A stretch of 6,973 nt of DNA from JACPAU01 sp050732195 (GCA_050732195.1 JBOHQK010000113.1:1-6973), one strand, 5' to 3'; positions 1 through 5,669 are shown, numbered from the stretch's first letter. The notes: generated by a model from the letters alone, not told the origin. Made by a program: numbers and translations.

Positions 1-240
1 GAGGAGGGTGGGGAGGTTGGCGTAGACCTGGACCTCGGTCTCCGGGGGGGCGTCCCGGTAGGCGCGGGCGTAGCAGTAGGCACACCTGTGGGCACAGCCC
101 CGGCTCACATTCAGGGCGTAGACCCCCTGCGTGCAGCGCATCGCGAGGGGGTGCAGGATCTCGCCGCTCCGGGGGACCTCCACGGCGAGAGGGAGGCTGT
201 CCATCGCCCCCCAGCGGGCCTCGAGCGTTGACCCCACCAT
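1..240 (-). CDS. Radical SAM protein, SPL-like (N-terminal 80 residues; cut by window edge)
   Basis: Translating the minus strand from 240 gives 80 residues with no stop before the edge. Residues 49-56 form the CxxxCxxC motif (C49, C53, C56) that ligates the [4Fe-4S] cluster of radical SAM enzymes, set in an RGC-AHR-CAYCYAR context. That context resembles the spore-photoproduct-lyase-like (SplB/Rv2578c-type) subfamily, where 'N-x-x-RGC-x-H-x-CxYCYAR' is typical. The family cleaves S-adenosylmethionine to a 5'-deoxyadenosyl radical; the substrate here is unknown. The ATG at 240 is preferred because GGGAGG lies 6 bases upstream. The frame is open back to a stop at 328-330, and a GTG at 264 is a weaker alternative. 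The gene is divergent from the DUF4258/DUF2283 pair, so no functional link is implied. The radical SAM call is firm from the cysteine motif; the subfamily is tentative because most of the protein is outside the window. Confidence 0.85.
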   Translation of the reverse strand, partial: MVGSTLEARWGAMDSLPLAVEVPRSGEILHPLAMRCTQGVYALNVSRGCAHRCAYCYARAYRDAPPETEVQVYANLPTLL

Positions 241-354
241 GGGTCGCCTCCCGACGACGAACACCGGGCTCGAGGGGTGGATAATCGGGCGACGGCGTTC
301 GGAACAGCTCCGCAAGGAACTGTGCTTTCAGACGCTTAGTCTCAGCTGGTAGTT

Positions 355-384
355 ATACTAATCGTATGTATGGTGATATGTCAA
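355..384 (-). promoter_or_regulatory. Sigma-70-type promoter for the radical SAM gene
   Basis: On the minus strand a perfect -35 hexamer TTGACA (384-379) is followed after 18 bases by TAGTAT (360-355), a 4/6 match to TATAAT that keeps its conserved first two and last two bases. It sits in a locally AT-rich patch (about 340-385), unlike the GC-rich surroundings, and points at the gene starting at 240. The predicted transcript starts near 348, giving a leader of about 108 bases. A short dyad ATAC-TAATC-GTAT overlaps the -10 region and could be an operator, but it is too short to call. Confidence 0.55.
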
Positions 385-441
385 GGCCTTATTTTCTGCC
401 CTCCCAGTAACAGTGGCACCCCTGCCAAAGGCCAGGTTATC

Positions 442-561
442 CCGGGCGGGGACCTCCTCGGAGGTGGGAGCCTGCCCGGCGGAGGCCCCCGGCAGTTTTC
501 GGTTGCCTCCCCGCTGGCCTGGCGGGTAGACTCCCGCCAGCCGCGAGGCCACAGGCTGGCC
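442..561 (+). other. Structured leader: four consecutive GC-rich hairpins
   Basis: This lies in the 348-base gene-free region 241-588. The following stems are visible: CCGGGC (442-447) with GCCCGG (474-479), enclosing ACCTCC (452-457) with GGAGGT (460-465); GGAGGC (481-486) with GCCTCC (505-510); CTGGCGGG (519-526) with CCCGCCAG (533-540); and GGCCA (547-551) with TGGCC (557-561). They tile about 120 bases and end 27 bases before the DUF4258 start, so a plus-strand transcript of that operon would carry them as a folded 5' leader. No known riboswitch core was recognised. In DNA this GC-rich some pairing arises by chance, so function is inference. The 8-bp perfect stem at 519-540 is the most convincing part. 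A reading frame runs through the region from 370 in frame with DUF4258, but the residues before 589 look like non-coding translation. Confidence 0.35.
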
Positions 562-588
562 CGGTCCCGTAGCAGTGAAGGAGGGGGA

Positions 589-918
589 ATGGTGAACCCG
601 CGGAAGGGTGCGCGCCGGCAGGCCCCGCTCCTGGATCCTCTGGAGCCCGCCCGGGGACGCAAAGGCCGCCCGGTTGAGGAGGGGCCCGGGGTCTCGTTCT
701 ACCTTACGCCCCACGCCAGGGAGCGGATGGAGGATCGGGGCGTCGTGGACAAGGACATCCGGATCGTCCTCGAGAAGCCGGACGCCCTGGAGCCCAGCCT
801 CGGGCGTCGCTCCGTGGCCCGGAAGTTCTGCGGCGCCCGGACACTGGAAATCATCTTCGGCAGGGACGGGAAGGTCGCCGTGATCCAGACCGCATACTGG
901 CTGGAGCGAGCAGGATGA
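589..918 (+). CDS. DUF4258 domain protein (RelE-like toxin candidate)
   Basis: This encodes 109 residues. The domain occupies about residues 37-104: a 'FYLTPHARERMEDRG' opening, whose H-A-R-x-R-M-x-x-RG signature is typical of DUF4258, then a 'DI-x-x-VLE-x-P' helix and a terminal 'AVIQTAYW' strand. DUF4258 proteins resemble the RelE/HigB mRNA-interferase fold, and many sit beside small antitoxin-like genes. Residues 1-36 are basic and low in complexity, probably a disordered extension. The start at ATG 589 was chosen because GGAGGGGG (580-587) lies just upstream, with a GTG at 592 giving slightly better spacing. The frame is open back to 370, but that part lacks a ribosome site and does not look protein-like. 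The last bases overlap the DUF2283 start (ATGA), implying coupled translation and a shared function. The domain call is good; activity as a toxin is inferred and untested. Confidence 0.8.
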   Translation: MVNPRKGARRQAPLLDPLEPARGRKGRPVEEGPGVSFYLTPHARERMEDRGVVDKDIRIVLEKPDALEPSLGRRSVARKFCGARTLEIIFGRDGKVAVIQTAYWLERAG

Positions 919-1136
919 AGATCAACTACGATCCCCAGGCCGACGCTCTCTACATCAAGTTCCAGGAGGGGGAGTCCGCCCGGACCAAGAAAGTGGCCGA
1001 GGGGATCCTGATTGACCTGGACGAGAAGGGTCTCCTCTACGGCATCGAGATCCTCGGGGCCAAGGAGCGGATGCCGCTCCTGGACCTGGCCCGCGTGAAG
1101 GCAGACCTGCCCCTCGCCGAGGGGGGCGCCGTCTAG
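915..1136 (+). CDS. DUF2283 family small protein (putative partner or antitoxin)
   Basis: This is a 73-residue protein, the usual length for the family. It begins with the hallmark 'Y-D-P-x-A-D-A-L-Y-I-x-F' strand (residues 5-16), continues with 'EG-I-LIDLDEKG-L-x-GIEIL' (about residues 29-47), and ends in a short helical tail containing 'LDLARVKADLP'. DUF2283 proteins are small predicted beta-rich proteins of unknown function that often follow DUF4258 genes. The ATG at 915 overlaps the DUF4258 stop codon (ATGA), so ribosomes can re-initiate without an independent strong Shine-Dalgarno site. The arrangement (toxin-like gene first, small partner second, one transcript) matches higBA-type or DUF4258/DUF2283 toxin-antitoxin-like modules. 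No DNA-binding motif is seen, so if it neutralises its partner it probably does so by direct contact. That is inference. Confidence 0.85.
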   Translation: MKINYDPQADALYIKFQEGESARTKKVAEGILIDLDEKGLLYGIEILGAKERMPLLDLARVKADLPLAEGGAV

Positions 1137-1335
1137 CCCTCCCACCCCCGATCCTTCCCTTTTCCCCCTTCATTCGCACGCCGGCCCCCTCCCGCCCTCG
1201 CGGGGCTTCCGCGGCTTTTCCTCCTCGGAACCAGTCCCACAGCCTCCCGTAGAGTGAGCCCGGACGGGCCGGTCCACGGGCGGCACGGGTCCTCCCCCGA
1301 CCTCCACGTCGGGCGAATGCCGGAACGCGCCGCCT

Positions 1336-1351
1336 CTAGTGCCGGTCCAAC
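1336..1351 (+). repeat. Direct repeat copy 1 (CTAGTGCCGG-T-CCAAC)
   Basis: This 16-base sequence recurs at 6770-6785 in the same orientation with one difference (T versus G at position 11). It begins with CTAG, a rare tetranucleotide in most bacteria and the kind of target some IS5-group elements duplicate. That makes an insertion-sequence end or scar possible. No inverted copy was found in the window. Confidence 0.4.
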
Positions 1352-1433
1352 GAATCGCACCTGGGATAGCAGCCGAGCCGTGGGTGGCGCCGTGCGCGGC
1401 CCCCGAGCGGGCGGGCGAAGTGGGACCCCCTCG

Positions 1434-1467
1434 CCCTCCTGCCGCACTGCAGCGCATTGCGGGAGGG
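1434..1467. terminator. Bulged hairpin between convergent genes, possible bidirectional terminator
   Basis: CCCTCC (1434-1439) pairs with GGAGGG (1462-1467), and CGCA (1443-1446) pairs with TGCG (1458-1461). There is a 3-base bulge on the 5' side and an 11-base loop. It lies about 100 bases beyond the end of the Na/Pi cotransporter gene. Neither side carries a T-tract, so it is not a classical intrinsic terminator, although such U-less hairpins are proposed in GC-rich genomes. Confidence 0.25.
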
Positions 1468-1568
1468 GCTGAGCGGGTGACGGAGCCCGGCCGCGAGTGG
1501 GGGACGCCGGCGACAGGACCCGCGGCAGAACGGTCTGTCAGGAGTGGGCCGGAGTACTTGGAGCGGCA

Positions 1569-3179
1569 CTAGGTGCCCAGGATCGGGTAGGCGATCGCGG
1601 TGATGTGGGAGTTGATCCGCTTCAGGTTGGTCAGGATGTCCAGGTGGATCTCGCTGGTGTCAATGGTCTCCCGATACCCGTCCCGCAGGCGCTGGATGTG
1701 GTTCTGGCGGTACGTGCGCTCCAGCTGGCTGATCTCCGGCTTCCGGTCCAGGATCTGGCGGGCCAGGGTGACGTCGTGGGAGGCGAAGGCCGCGACGCCG
1801 CGGTCCAGGTTCTCGCAGATCCGATGGTGCAGCTCCACGATCTCCCGCTGGCCCTTCTCGGAGAAGTTGGCCCCTTTGTAGAGCTTCTCCTTGGCCTTCT
1901 CCATGAGGTTCCGGTCAATGATGTCGCCGATGTTCTCCATATTATTGATGAACGAGAGGATGGTCATCTCGCGCTTGGACTGCTCCTCCGTGAGGTTCTG
2001 CTGCGACAGCTTGGTCAGGTAGTGCTTGATCTCCCGGTCCAGGAGGTCCACCTGATCGTCCCGCTGCTCGATGGCCTCGATCTTCTCCAGGTCCGGATGC
2101 TCGAACGTCTCGATGCTCCGGCGGAGCATGTCCGAGACGATGTCCCCCATCCGGAGGGCCTCCCGGGTGGCCTGGCTGAGGGCCATCGCCGGCGTCTCCA
2201 GAATCTTCTCGTCCAGGTAGCGGGGGCGAAAGGTCCCCTCCGCCTCCGGGGCGTCGGGCACGAGGGTCCGCATGAGCCTCACCCCCAGGCTCATGAAGGG
2301 CAGGAAGAGAAAAGCCAGGATGACGTTGAAGAGGGTGTGGGCGTTGGCGATCTGTCGGGGCACATCGGCGGAGGTCAGGGCCACCAGGCGGGCGAAGGGC
2401 TCCAGGAAGGGGAGGAAGAGCAAGACCCCGAGCACCTTGAAGAGGGTGTGGGCCATGGCCACCCGCTTGGCGTCCACGGAGGTGCCGATGCTGCTGGCGA
2501 CGGCCGTCGCGCAGGTGCCGATGTTGGCGCCGAAGATGATCGGGAGGGCGGCGGCCAGGGGCATCACCCCCTGCAGGGCGAGCGTGAGCGCCAAGCCGAT
2601 GGTGGCCGCCGACGAGTGGACGACGGCCGAGAAGAGAGCGGCGACGAGGATCCCCAGGAGGGGCCGGTCCCCCAGGTCGGCGATCAGGGCGGTGAAGAGG
2701 GTGTTGGTGCGGAGCGGGACCATGGCGTCCGCCATGATCTTGATGGAGAAGAAGATGAAACCGAAGCCCATGATGGCCTGCCCGAAGTACTGGTAGAGGC
2801 GGCTCTTGGGGAGGACGCGGAGGAGGAAGCCGAGGCCGACCAGGAGGAGGGCGTAGTCGAAGACCTTGAAGGCGAGGAGCTGGACCGTGAGGGTGGTCCC
2901 AATGTCCGCCCCCAGGATGACCGCCATGGCCTGCATCAGGGTCATGAAGCCGGAGTTGACCAGGCTGACCAGCATCACGGTGGTGGCGGTGCTGGACTGG
3001 ATCACGGCGGTCACGAAGGTCCCCACCGCCATCCCCCGCAGCCGGCTCTTGGTGAGGGTGCCGAGGACCTGGCGGAGCCGGGCCCCGGCGGCGAGCTGCA
3101 GCCCCTCCCCCGCCAGGCGCATGCCGTGCAGGAGGAGGCACATCCCGCCGAAGAGCGTGACGAGCATGACGTTGGTCAT
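1569..3179 (-). CDS. Na/Pi cotransporter family protein with C-terminal PhoU-like domain
   Basis: This 536-residue inner-membrane protein is predicted to move inorganic phosphate with sodium. The membrane part (about residues 1-305) shows the duplicated Na_Pi_cotrans (PF02690) signature: QSSTATT at 61-67 followed by GADIGTT at 90-96, and HSSAAT at 188-193 followed by GANIGT at 217-222. The QSS/HSS pairs line the substrate path in this SLC34-related family. Residues about 330-530 form a cytoplasmic helical PhoU-like domain containing a 'FINNMENIGDIIDRNL' helix (410-425). The length matches the NptA/YjbB-like bacterial proteins that carry this tail. The ATG at 3179 lies 4 bases after the phosphatase stop with only a weak ribosome site, so translation is probably coupled to it. 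In related proteins the PhoU tail is thought to modulate transport according to phosphate state. Transport direction (uptake versus export, as for YjbB) cannot be read from sequence. A 627-residue plus-strand frame opposite it is a codon-bias shadow. Confidence 0.95.
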   Translation of the reverse strand: MTNVMLVTLFGGMCLLLHGMRLAGEGLQLAAGARLRQVLGTLTKSRLRGMAVGTFVTAVIQSSTATTVMLVSLVNSGFMTLMQAMAVILGADIGTTLTVQLLAFKVFDYALLLVGLGFLLRVLPKSRLYQYFGQAIMGFGFIFFSIKIMADAMVPLRTNTLFTALIADLGDRPLLGILVAALFSAVVHSSAATIGLALTLALQGVMPLAAALPIIFGANIGTCATAVASSIGTSVDAKRVAMAHTLFKVLGVLLFLPFLEPFARLVALTSADVPRQIANAHTLFNVILAFLFLPFMSLGVRLMRTLVPDAPEAEGTFRPRYLDEKILETPAMALSQATREALRMGDIVSDMLRRSIETFEHPDLEKIEAIEQRDDQVDLLDREIKHYLTKLSQQNLTEEQSKREMTILSFINNMENIGDIIDRNLMEKAKEKLYKGANFSEKGQREIVELHHRICENLDRGVAAFASHDVTLARQILDRKPEISQLERTYRQNHIQRLRDGYRETIDTSEIHLDILTNLKRINSHITAIAYPILGT

Positions 3180-3183
3180 CGGC

Positions 3184-3822
3184 TCAGACCAGGGTGTGGG
3201 GGTCTTCCCCGATCCGCGTCTCCAGGTGCCCCACCTGGTTCAGGAGGGCGACCCGGGGGAAGTCCCCGTCGAAGGAGAGGCAGGAGACGCTGCAATTGCT
3301 CACCCGCATCCGGTAGATCCGGTTCAGGTCCAGCCCGAGGGTCCGGGCCACCAGGACCCTCGCCACCACGCCGTGGGTGACGAGGACGGTGTCCTCCCGG
3401 GGATACTTCTCCCGGACCTCGGCCAGCGCGGCCATCACCCGGTCTGCGAAGGCCGCCATCGGCTCCCCACCCGGCGGAGGGCAGTCGGCGGGGGCGGCGA
3501 GCCAGGCCCGGTAGGCCTCCCCCTCCCGGGCGCGCAGGTCCCGGAACGGCACCCCCTCCCAGACCCCCAGGCTGATCTCCCGGAGGTCGCCGTGCAGGGT
3601 GAGGGGGACGCGTAACGCGCCGGCGATGACCCGGGCCGTCTCGCTCGCCCGCCGGAGCGGGCTGGAGTATACCGCAGCCACCCCCAGCCCTTCCAGCGCC
3701 TCCGCCACCTGGGCGGCCTGCCTGTACCCGGCTTCGCTCAGGGCCGGGTCCTGCGCGCCTTGCAAGCGGTGCTCCAGGTTCCAGACCGACTCGCCATGGC
3801 GGACGATATAGACCTTGCTCAC
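3184..3822 (-). CDS. Histidine phosphatase family protein (phosphoglycerate mutase-like)
   Basis: This 212-residue cytoplasmic enzyme belongs to histidine phosphatase clan branch 1, which includes GpmB, CobC and broad phosphomonoesterases. The catalytic set is complete: the RHG motif at residues 8-10 with nucleophile H9, R58 in SPLRRASET, acidic residue E82 in REISLG, and second histidine H150 in VTHG. It has no signal peptide. The substrate is not predictable from these residues. Alpha-ribazole phosphatase and sugar or glycerate phosphatases share them, and no cobalamin genes are nearby. The GTG start at 3822 overlaps the stop of the upstream ABC ATPase remnant (GTGA), with GGGAGG 4 bases upstream, and the stop is 4 bases before the Na/Pi cotransporter start. 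The gene is therefore embedded in the operon and probably translated by coupling. The pairing with a phosphate transporter suggests a role in phosphate release or balance, which is inference. Confidence 0.93.
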   Translation of the reverse strand: MSKVYIVRHGESVWNLEHRLQGAQDPALSEAGYRQAAQVAEALEGLGVAAVYSSPLRRASETARVIAGALRVPLTLHGDLREISLGVWEGVPFRDLRAREGEAYRAWLAAPADCPPPGGEPMAAFADRVMAALAEVREKYPREDTVLVTHGVVARVLVARTLGLDLNRIYRMRVSNCSVSCLSFDGDFPRVALLNQVGHLETRIGEDPHTLV

Positions 3823-4206
3823 CGATCCTCCCGCGGAATCAGGATGACGTCGGCCGGATCGAAGCAGACCGCCACCTCCGCTCCGGGTGGAAAGAGGCGC
3901 TGCCCCTTCGGGGTGGCCGCGTTCACCCGGACCGGCTGCCCGCCCCCGAGGAGGACCTCATACTGGACAGCCGCGCCCTGGAAGGTGCCGGCGCGGACAA
4001 CCCCCGCCGCAGTATTCACCCCGGGCGCCCCCTCTGCGGGGGGACGGAAGGCCATGGCCTCCGGCCGGACGCTGAGCAGGACCGGCGCACCGGGCCGGGG
4101 AGGGGTCGAGTCGTCCAGGGCGACGTGGAGGAGCCCGATCCCCGGCACCTCCGCCACGAGCCGCCCCGGGCCCGCCTCTCGCACGGTCCCGGCGACCGGT
4201 TGAGCG
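3819..4206 (-). pseudogene. C-terminal TOBE domain remnant of an ABC transporter ATPase
   Basis: About 126 residues match the end of a PotA/FbpC-type ABC ATPase. They include 'VLLSVRPEAM' (the VRPE signature of TOBE_2), a 'VRAGTFQGAAVQYEV' strand pair, and a closing 'FPPGAEVAVCFDPADVILI'. Everything that makes an ABC ATPase work is absent: no Walker A, Q-loop, LSGGQ signature, Walker B or H-loop. The family is normally about 350 residues. The domain has no start of its own near 4206; its frame simply continues upstream through permease DNA in the wrong frame. It follows the truncated permease with a frame change, and its stop overlaps the histidine phosphatase start (GTGA), which looks like the original operon joint. 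The likely cause is a deletion of the DNA between the first permease half and this domain. An assembly collapse is the alternative. Confidence 0.8.
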
Positions 4207-4969
4207 CGTAGGTCCCGACGGCCACCAGCAGAATGGCCACGACCCCCAGGGCCGCCCCCGGCCCCCGCCCCACCGCGCTCTGCATATAGATGTAGATCCC
4301 GGAGGACAGCGGCCCCATCTCCATCCGGGGGACCAGCATGATGGTGGAGGAGAGTTCCACCGACGACGCGATGAACACGATGAGGCCCCCGCCGATGAGG
4401 CCCCCCAGCACCAGGGGGAAGGTGACCTTGAGGAAGGTGCGCCGCCGGCTGCTGCCCAGGTTCATGGCCGCCTCCTCCAGCGAGGGGTCCAGGTTGGCCA
4501 GCGCAGCCGCCGTGTTCAGCATGATGAACGGGAAGTAATGCAGGGTCTGGACGAGCACGACCCCCGCCAGGCCCTCCATGATGGGGATCGTCGTCCCGAA
4601 CGCCTCCAGGAGCAGGAGGTTCACCATGCCGCTCCGCCCCAGGATCTGCTGAAAGGCGACGGCCCCCACGAAGGGCGGGATGACGAGCGGCAGGACGCCC
4701 AGCGTCTGGAGGAGGAGCCGGCCCCGGAACTGGAACCGCACGCTGAAGTACGCCAGGGGGACGCCCAGGAGGCTCCCGAAGAGGACTGCCAGGAAACCGG
4801 CCAGGAGGCTCCCCCCCAGGGCCTCCCGGAAGAGGGGCCGGGCGAAGAAGTTCCGGAGGTGAACCAGGCTCAGGCGGCCATCGGCGGTGAAGGCCACCGC
4901 CAGGACCTGGATCAGGGGGTAGAGGATGAAGGCGGTGAGGAGGCCGAGGAGTGCCAGCAGGAGCACCAT
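4016..4969 (-). pseudogene. Iron-type ABC transporter permease, first half only (truncated)
   Basis: Residues 1 to about 257 are one binding-protein-dependent transport domain. There is a first membrane segment (about 2-26), further segments near 53-75, 88-108, 134-158, 186-205 and 238-254, and the EAA loop 'EAAMNLGSSRRRTFLKVTFP' at 166-185 that docks on the ATPase. The pattern resembles the first half of the double-length FbpB/AfuB/FutB permeases for ferric iron (about 520-560 residues, two such domains). After residue 257 (near 4199) the frame changes to Arg/Gly/Ser-rich nonsense and stops at 4016, while the ATPase TOBE sequence appears in another frame. The second half is missing, so a working transporter is unlikely. 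The ATG at 4969 has no ribosome site; see the note on the C-tract at 5034-5041 for a better start at 5052. A related polyamine-type or thiamin-type permease cannot be excluded. Confidence 0.8.
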
Positions 4970-5108
4970 CTGGGCTGGGTCCAGGGGCGCCCGGAGCGCC
5001 CGGATTCTGCCGGCCGCGCCGACGCTCGCCGCTCCCCCCCCGTCTGCCGCATACCCTGCCCCCTCCTCGGACCCCCAACCGGAAATCCACCCGCCCAGCC
5101 CCGGCGCG

Positions 5109-5138
5109 ATTTTTGGGGGTTTTAGTCTAGTCAGTCAA
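5109..5138 (-). promoter_or_regulatory. Candidate promoter for the minus-strand ABC/phosphatase/Na-Pi operon
   Basis: The minus strand carries TTGACT (5138-5133; 5/6 match to -35) and, 18 bases on, AAAAAT (5114-5109; 4/6 match to -10). It points at the permease start and gives a short leader of about 50 bases to the ATG at 5052. The patch is AT-rich compared with its surroundings. One copy of the repeated TTGCTAGC box (5147-5166) lies immediately upstream of the -35. Confidence 0.4.
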
Positions 5139-5146
5139 CCGGGGGA

Positions 5147-5166
5147 TTGCTAGCGGTTTTTTGCCG
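5147..5166 (+). repeat. TTGCTAGC box, copy 1
   Basis: This is the first of two 20-base boxes with pattern TTGCTAGC, then NNTNN, then TTTGCCG, matching the second (5650-5669) at 16 of 20 positions without gaps. It lies between the minus-strand operon promoter and the sigma-54 promoter, so a regulator bound here could act on either. The GCTAGC core is palindromic; because of this GGATTGCTAGC (5144-5154) is also a perfect 11-base inverted match to 5652-5662. Confidence 0.4.
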
Positions 5167-5189
5167 GAATGAGGCGCCCCGCCATCAGA

Positions 5190-5205
5190 TGGCACACGCC
5201 TTGCA
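5190..5205 (+). promoter_or_regulatory. Sigma-54 (RpoN) promoter
   Basis: TGGCACA-CGCC-TTGCA reads through as a near-perfect -24/-12 element (consensus TGGCAC-N5-TTGCW), with the invariant GG (5191-5192) and GC (5203-5204) separated by the required 10 bases. It faces the small membrane protein gene starting at 5280. The predicted transcript start is near 5216, about 64 bases before the ATG. Sigma-54 promoters need an AAA+ enhancer-binding activator, usually bound 80-200 bases upstream. No activator gene is present in the window. Confidence 0.8.
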
Positions 5206-5279
5206 AACCCGGTTGCGCGGCCCGTTCGCTCCGTCCGGGGTTGCTACGCACGCATCACACGCATAATAAGGAGGATGCG

Positions 5280-5531
5280 ATGGAAACGCTCACCGCCTTG
5301 ACGCTCTTTCTCGGGCTCGCAGGCTTCGCCAGCTGTCTCTCCGGCGTGCTCTTCCTCGTCTCGCCTGACACGCTCAGCCAGGTAAGCCAGAAGGTGACGC
5401 GCTCGATCATGACGCTCGACACCATCATGCTCCGGCACAACGCGGTAGCGGGTCTGTTCCTGCTCCTCGGAGGCCTGCTCATGCTCTATAGCTTCGCCGC
5501 CAGCATCGGCGCAGTGCCCGCTCTATTCTAA
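5280..5531 (+). CDS. Small two-helix membrane protein of unknown function
   Basis: This encodes 83 residues and was not assigned to a named family. There are two hydrophobic helices, about residues 5-30 and 56-76, separated by a polar segment with 'SPDTLSQVSQKVTRSIMTLDTIMLRHNAVAG'. The second helix is rich in Leu and Gly ('LFLLLGGLLML'). The layout resembles uncharacterised small bacterial membrane proteins with a 'P-D-T-L-x-x-x-x' loop followed by a basic stretch. The ATG at 5280 is chosen because GGAGG (5270-5274) lies 5 bases upstream. The frame is open back to 5169, but that extension would cover the sigma-54 promoter and reads as non-coding sequence. The sigma-54 promoter implies activator-dependent expression, for example under nutrient, motility or envelope control. 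It lies upstream of the MshEN gene, which has its own promoter, so linkage between them is positional only. Confidence 0.8.
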   Translation: METLTALTLFLGLAGFASCLSGVLFLVSPDTLSQVSQKVTRSIMTLDTIMLRHNAVAGLFLLLGGLLMLYSFAASIGAVPALF

Positions 5532-5649
5532 TCCCCCACCCTCGCCATCCATCCCCCGCCTCGTTGCGCGGCGATGGACTTCGTCCGCCATCCTGCCGCC
5601 TTCTGGTAATCCAAAGTCCCTCACCTCGCCGCATCCCCCCCGTCCCTGC

Positions 5650-5669
5650 TTGCTAGCAATCCTTTGCCG
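5650..5669 (+). repeat. TTGCTAGC box, copy 2
   Basis: This is the second copy of the box at 5147-5166 (16/20 identical). Its first six bases also serve as the -35 of the promoter for the MshEN gene, so a protein bound here would block or remodel that promoter. Confidence 0.4.

Larger units (their letters stand above)
1137..1568. other. Gene-free stretch between convergent genes
   Basis: These 432 bases separate the ends of the DUF2283 gene and the Na/Pi cotransporter gene. The open frames across it translate to Arg/Gly/Pro-rich sequence with no family signature, so no gene is called. It contains a short stem CCCGC-CCTC-GCGGG (1191-1204) followed at 1216 by TTTT, a 6-bp stem CCCGAC/GTCGGG (1296-1313), one copy of a 16-base repeat (1336-1351), and a larger bulged hairpin (1434-1467). 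Its left part (1141-1230) is pyrimidine-rich on the plus strand. It may be the decayed remains of an element, but no transposase trace is readable. Confidence 0.6.

Noticed and set aside
400..570. Cobalamin-type riboswitch on either strand (a minus-strand GCCACTG…GGGAGGGC stretch looked suggestive)
   Set aside because: The conserved core blocks do not occur in the right order, no B12 box is present, and the minus-strand promoter lies on the wrong side of the stretch.
370..588. Extended N-terminus of the DUF4258 frame starting at 370
   Set aside because: There is no ribosome site at 370, the sequence contains the hairpin array, and the added residues are Gly/Pro/Arg-rich; the site just before 589 explains the start.
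1137..1568. Decayed transposase gene in the gene-free stretch
   Set aside because: No DDE-type or other transposase signature could be read in any frame; only the CTAG repeat hints at a mobile element.
1942..3141. A 399-codon minus-strand frame inside the Na/Pi cotransporter
   Set aside because: It is a same-strand frame shadow: Pro/Arg/Gly/His-rich with no hydrophobic segments or family motifs.
1497..3380. A 627-codon plus-strand open frame opposite the Na/Pi cotransporter
   Set aside because: It is exactly antisense to a well-supported gene, and its translation is Glu/Gly/Asp/His-rich low-complexity sequence, as expected from the codon bias of a GC-rich gene read backwards.
4538..5125. 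A 195-codon plus-strand frame opposite the permease
   Set aside because: It is Glu/Gln/Pro-rich antisense shadow with no ribosome site.
5169..5279. Upstream extension of the small membrane protein to an ATG at 5169
   Set aside because: It would place the sigma-54 promoter inside the coding sequence and lacks a ribosome site; GGAGG at 5270 fixes the start at 5280.
5532..5640. Terminator after the small membrane protein
   Set aside because: Only short interrupted GATGG/CCATC pairings and no T-tract were found; not strong enough to call.
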